A DNA stretch of 13,378 bases, taken from assembly GCA_002471975.1 (NCBI GenBank), contig DKQZ01000038.1, positions 9,369 through 22,746 of the forward strand, in the 5' to 3' direction. Position numbers and translations under genes: made by a program. Shown here in pieces: positions 12,986 through 13,378 of this stretch. Source of the DNA: Dialister sp. UBA7295. Its GTDB lineage: Bacteria > Bacillota > Negativicutes > Veillonellales > Dialisteraceae. The first letter of the stretch is position 1; every line of letters starts with the position of its first letter. The notes under the pieces are model-generated. The model was not told where the DNA came from and did no database searches. It worked only from the letters and a program-made list of their open reading frames with translations.

Positions 12986-13075
12986 TCTGCGGCGCTTTTT
13001 ACTGTTGCGCCGCACCTTCCCGATAGTCCCGGGATTCCCGAAATGAATCCCGATATTCCCGATACAAAGGATTTT
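12986..13075 (-). repeat. Inverted hairpin/G-array module
   Basis: A perfect 8-bp hairpin (12988-12995 with 13007-13014) is followed on the + strand by CCC runs ending at 13021, 13030, 13039, 13051 and 13060. Read on the - strand this is a G-array followed by a hairpin, facing the module at 12850-12935. Confidence 0.8.
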
Positions 13076-13127
13076 GAACGTAGAGTTTCGTTATGAACTA
13101 TAAGTATTTGAAAGGTATACAGCTTTT

Positions 13128-13378
13128 GAATCGGGGCTGTCGGGGGTTTCGGGAATGACCGGGGATGTCGGGAAGGTGGCGCCCTTCGGGCGCAGTTTTG
13201 GATGGAGCCTCCGGCCCTCAACTCCACCGAGAGAATTTTTCCTCGTATGAGCAGTTCCCCCTCACCGCCTTCGGCGGAGCTCCCCGGGGATGAGTTTATC
13301 TTTTAGCTCATTTTCGACTTGTACGAGAGTACAGCCCTCCAGTCGCCTTTGGCGACAGGGGGTGTACAAAAATAAAAA
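13128..13378 (+). repeat. Composite repeat at the right edge (runs to the window end)
   Basis: G-runs begin at 13133, 13142, 13151, 13161 and 13170, with the same spacing pattern as 12856-12895. A GCGCCC-TTC-GGGCGC hairpin follows (13179-13193), then the same module order as 9268-9506, including CCTCGTATGAGCAG, a GAGCTCCCCGGGGATGAG segment and TTTTCGACTTGTACGAGAG. The last 20 bases (13359-13378) are the exact reverse complement of 63-82, so the same repeat edge occurs inverted at both ends of the window. Confidence 0.85.

Overview
This looks like a chromosomal window from a moderately GC-rich low-branching Firmicute. A Negativicutes gut anaerobe of the Acidaminococcus/Dialister/Megasphaera kind is my guess, not a demonstrated assignment. 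The evidence is Gram-positive-type strong AGGAGG ribosome sites, sigma-A-like TATAAT boxes, classical hairpin-plus-T terminators and a Firmicutes-style lipoprotein signal. No rRNA, tRNA, CRISPR array or phage module was recognised. About half the window does not code for protein.

Layout, left to right: (1) a repeat-filled spacer; (2) a three-gene NitT/TauT-type ABC importer on the + strand (lipoprotein 618-1655, ATPase 2104-2886, permease 2883-3674), with a 448-base repeat-bearing gap between the binding protein and the ATPase; (3) about 1.15 kb of repeats; (4) a family III (CaiB/BaiF) CoA-transferase on the - strand (6030-4825) with its own terminator; (5) a 5'-truncated IS4/IS1634-like transposase remnant directly upstream of it, ending at a perfect 22-bp inverted repeat; (6) a hairpin-rich spacer; (7) a DIP1984-family protein (7113-7616, +); (8) about 1 kb of repeats; (9) a 78-aa XRE-family regulator (8628-8864, +) with a clean terminator; (10) about 1.4 kb of tandem and inverted repeats; (11) a 3-dehydroquinate synthase-like gene (11336-10266, -) with several unusual active-site residues; (12) a divergent gene for a 399-aa SAP-motif protein (11509-12708, +); (13) more repeats to the window end.

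Apart from the ABC importer, the genes do not form one pathway. The strongest unifying signal is the intergenic DNA. Most spacers carry modules made of G-runs spaced at 9-10 bp (TCGGG units) or 7 bp (GCGGGG units), followed by a GC hairpin and usually a T-rich tail. Many arrays satisfy the G3+N1-7 quadruplex rule by direct count. Most have the G-rich strand in the same sense as the upstream gene, so they would sit in 3' untranslated RNA, and some are arranged tail-to-tail as inverted pairs. They are mixed with other reiterated modules (155-bp triplet, 96-bp twins, about 130-bp twins, about 235-bp composite). This family of quadruplex-plus-terminator repeats is my best candidate for a poorly described system in the window.
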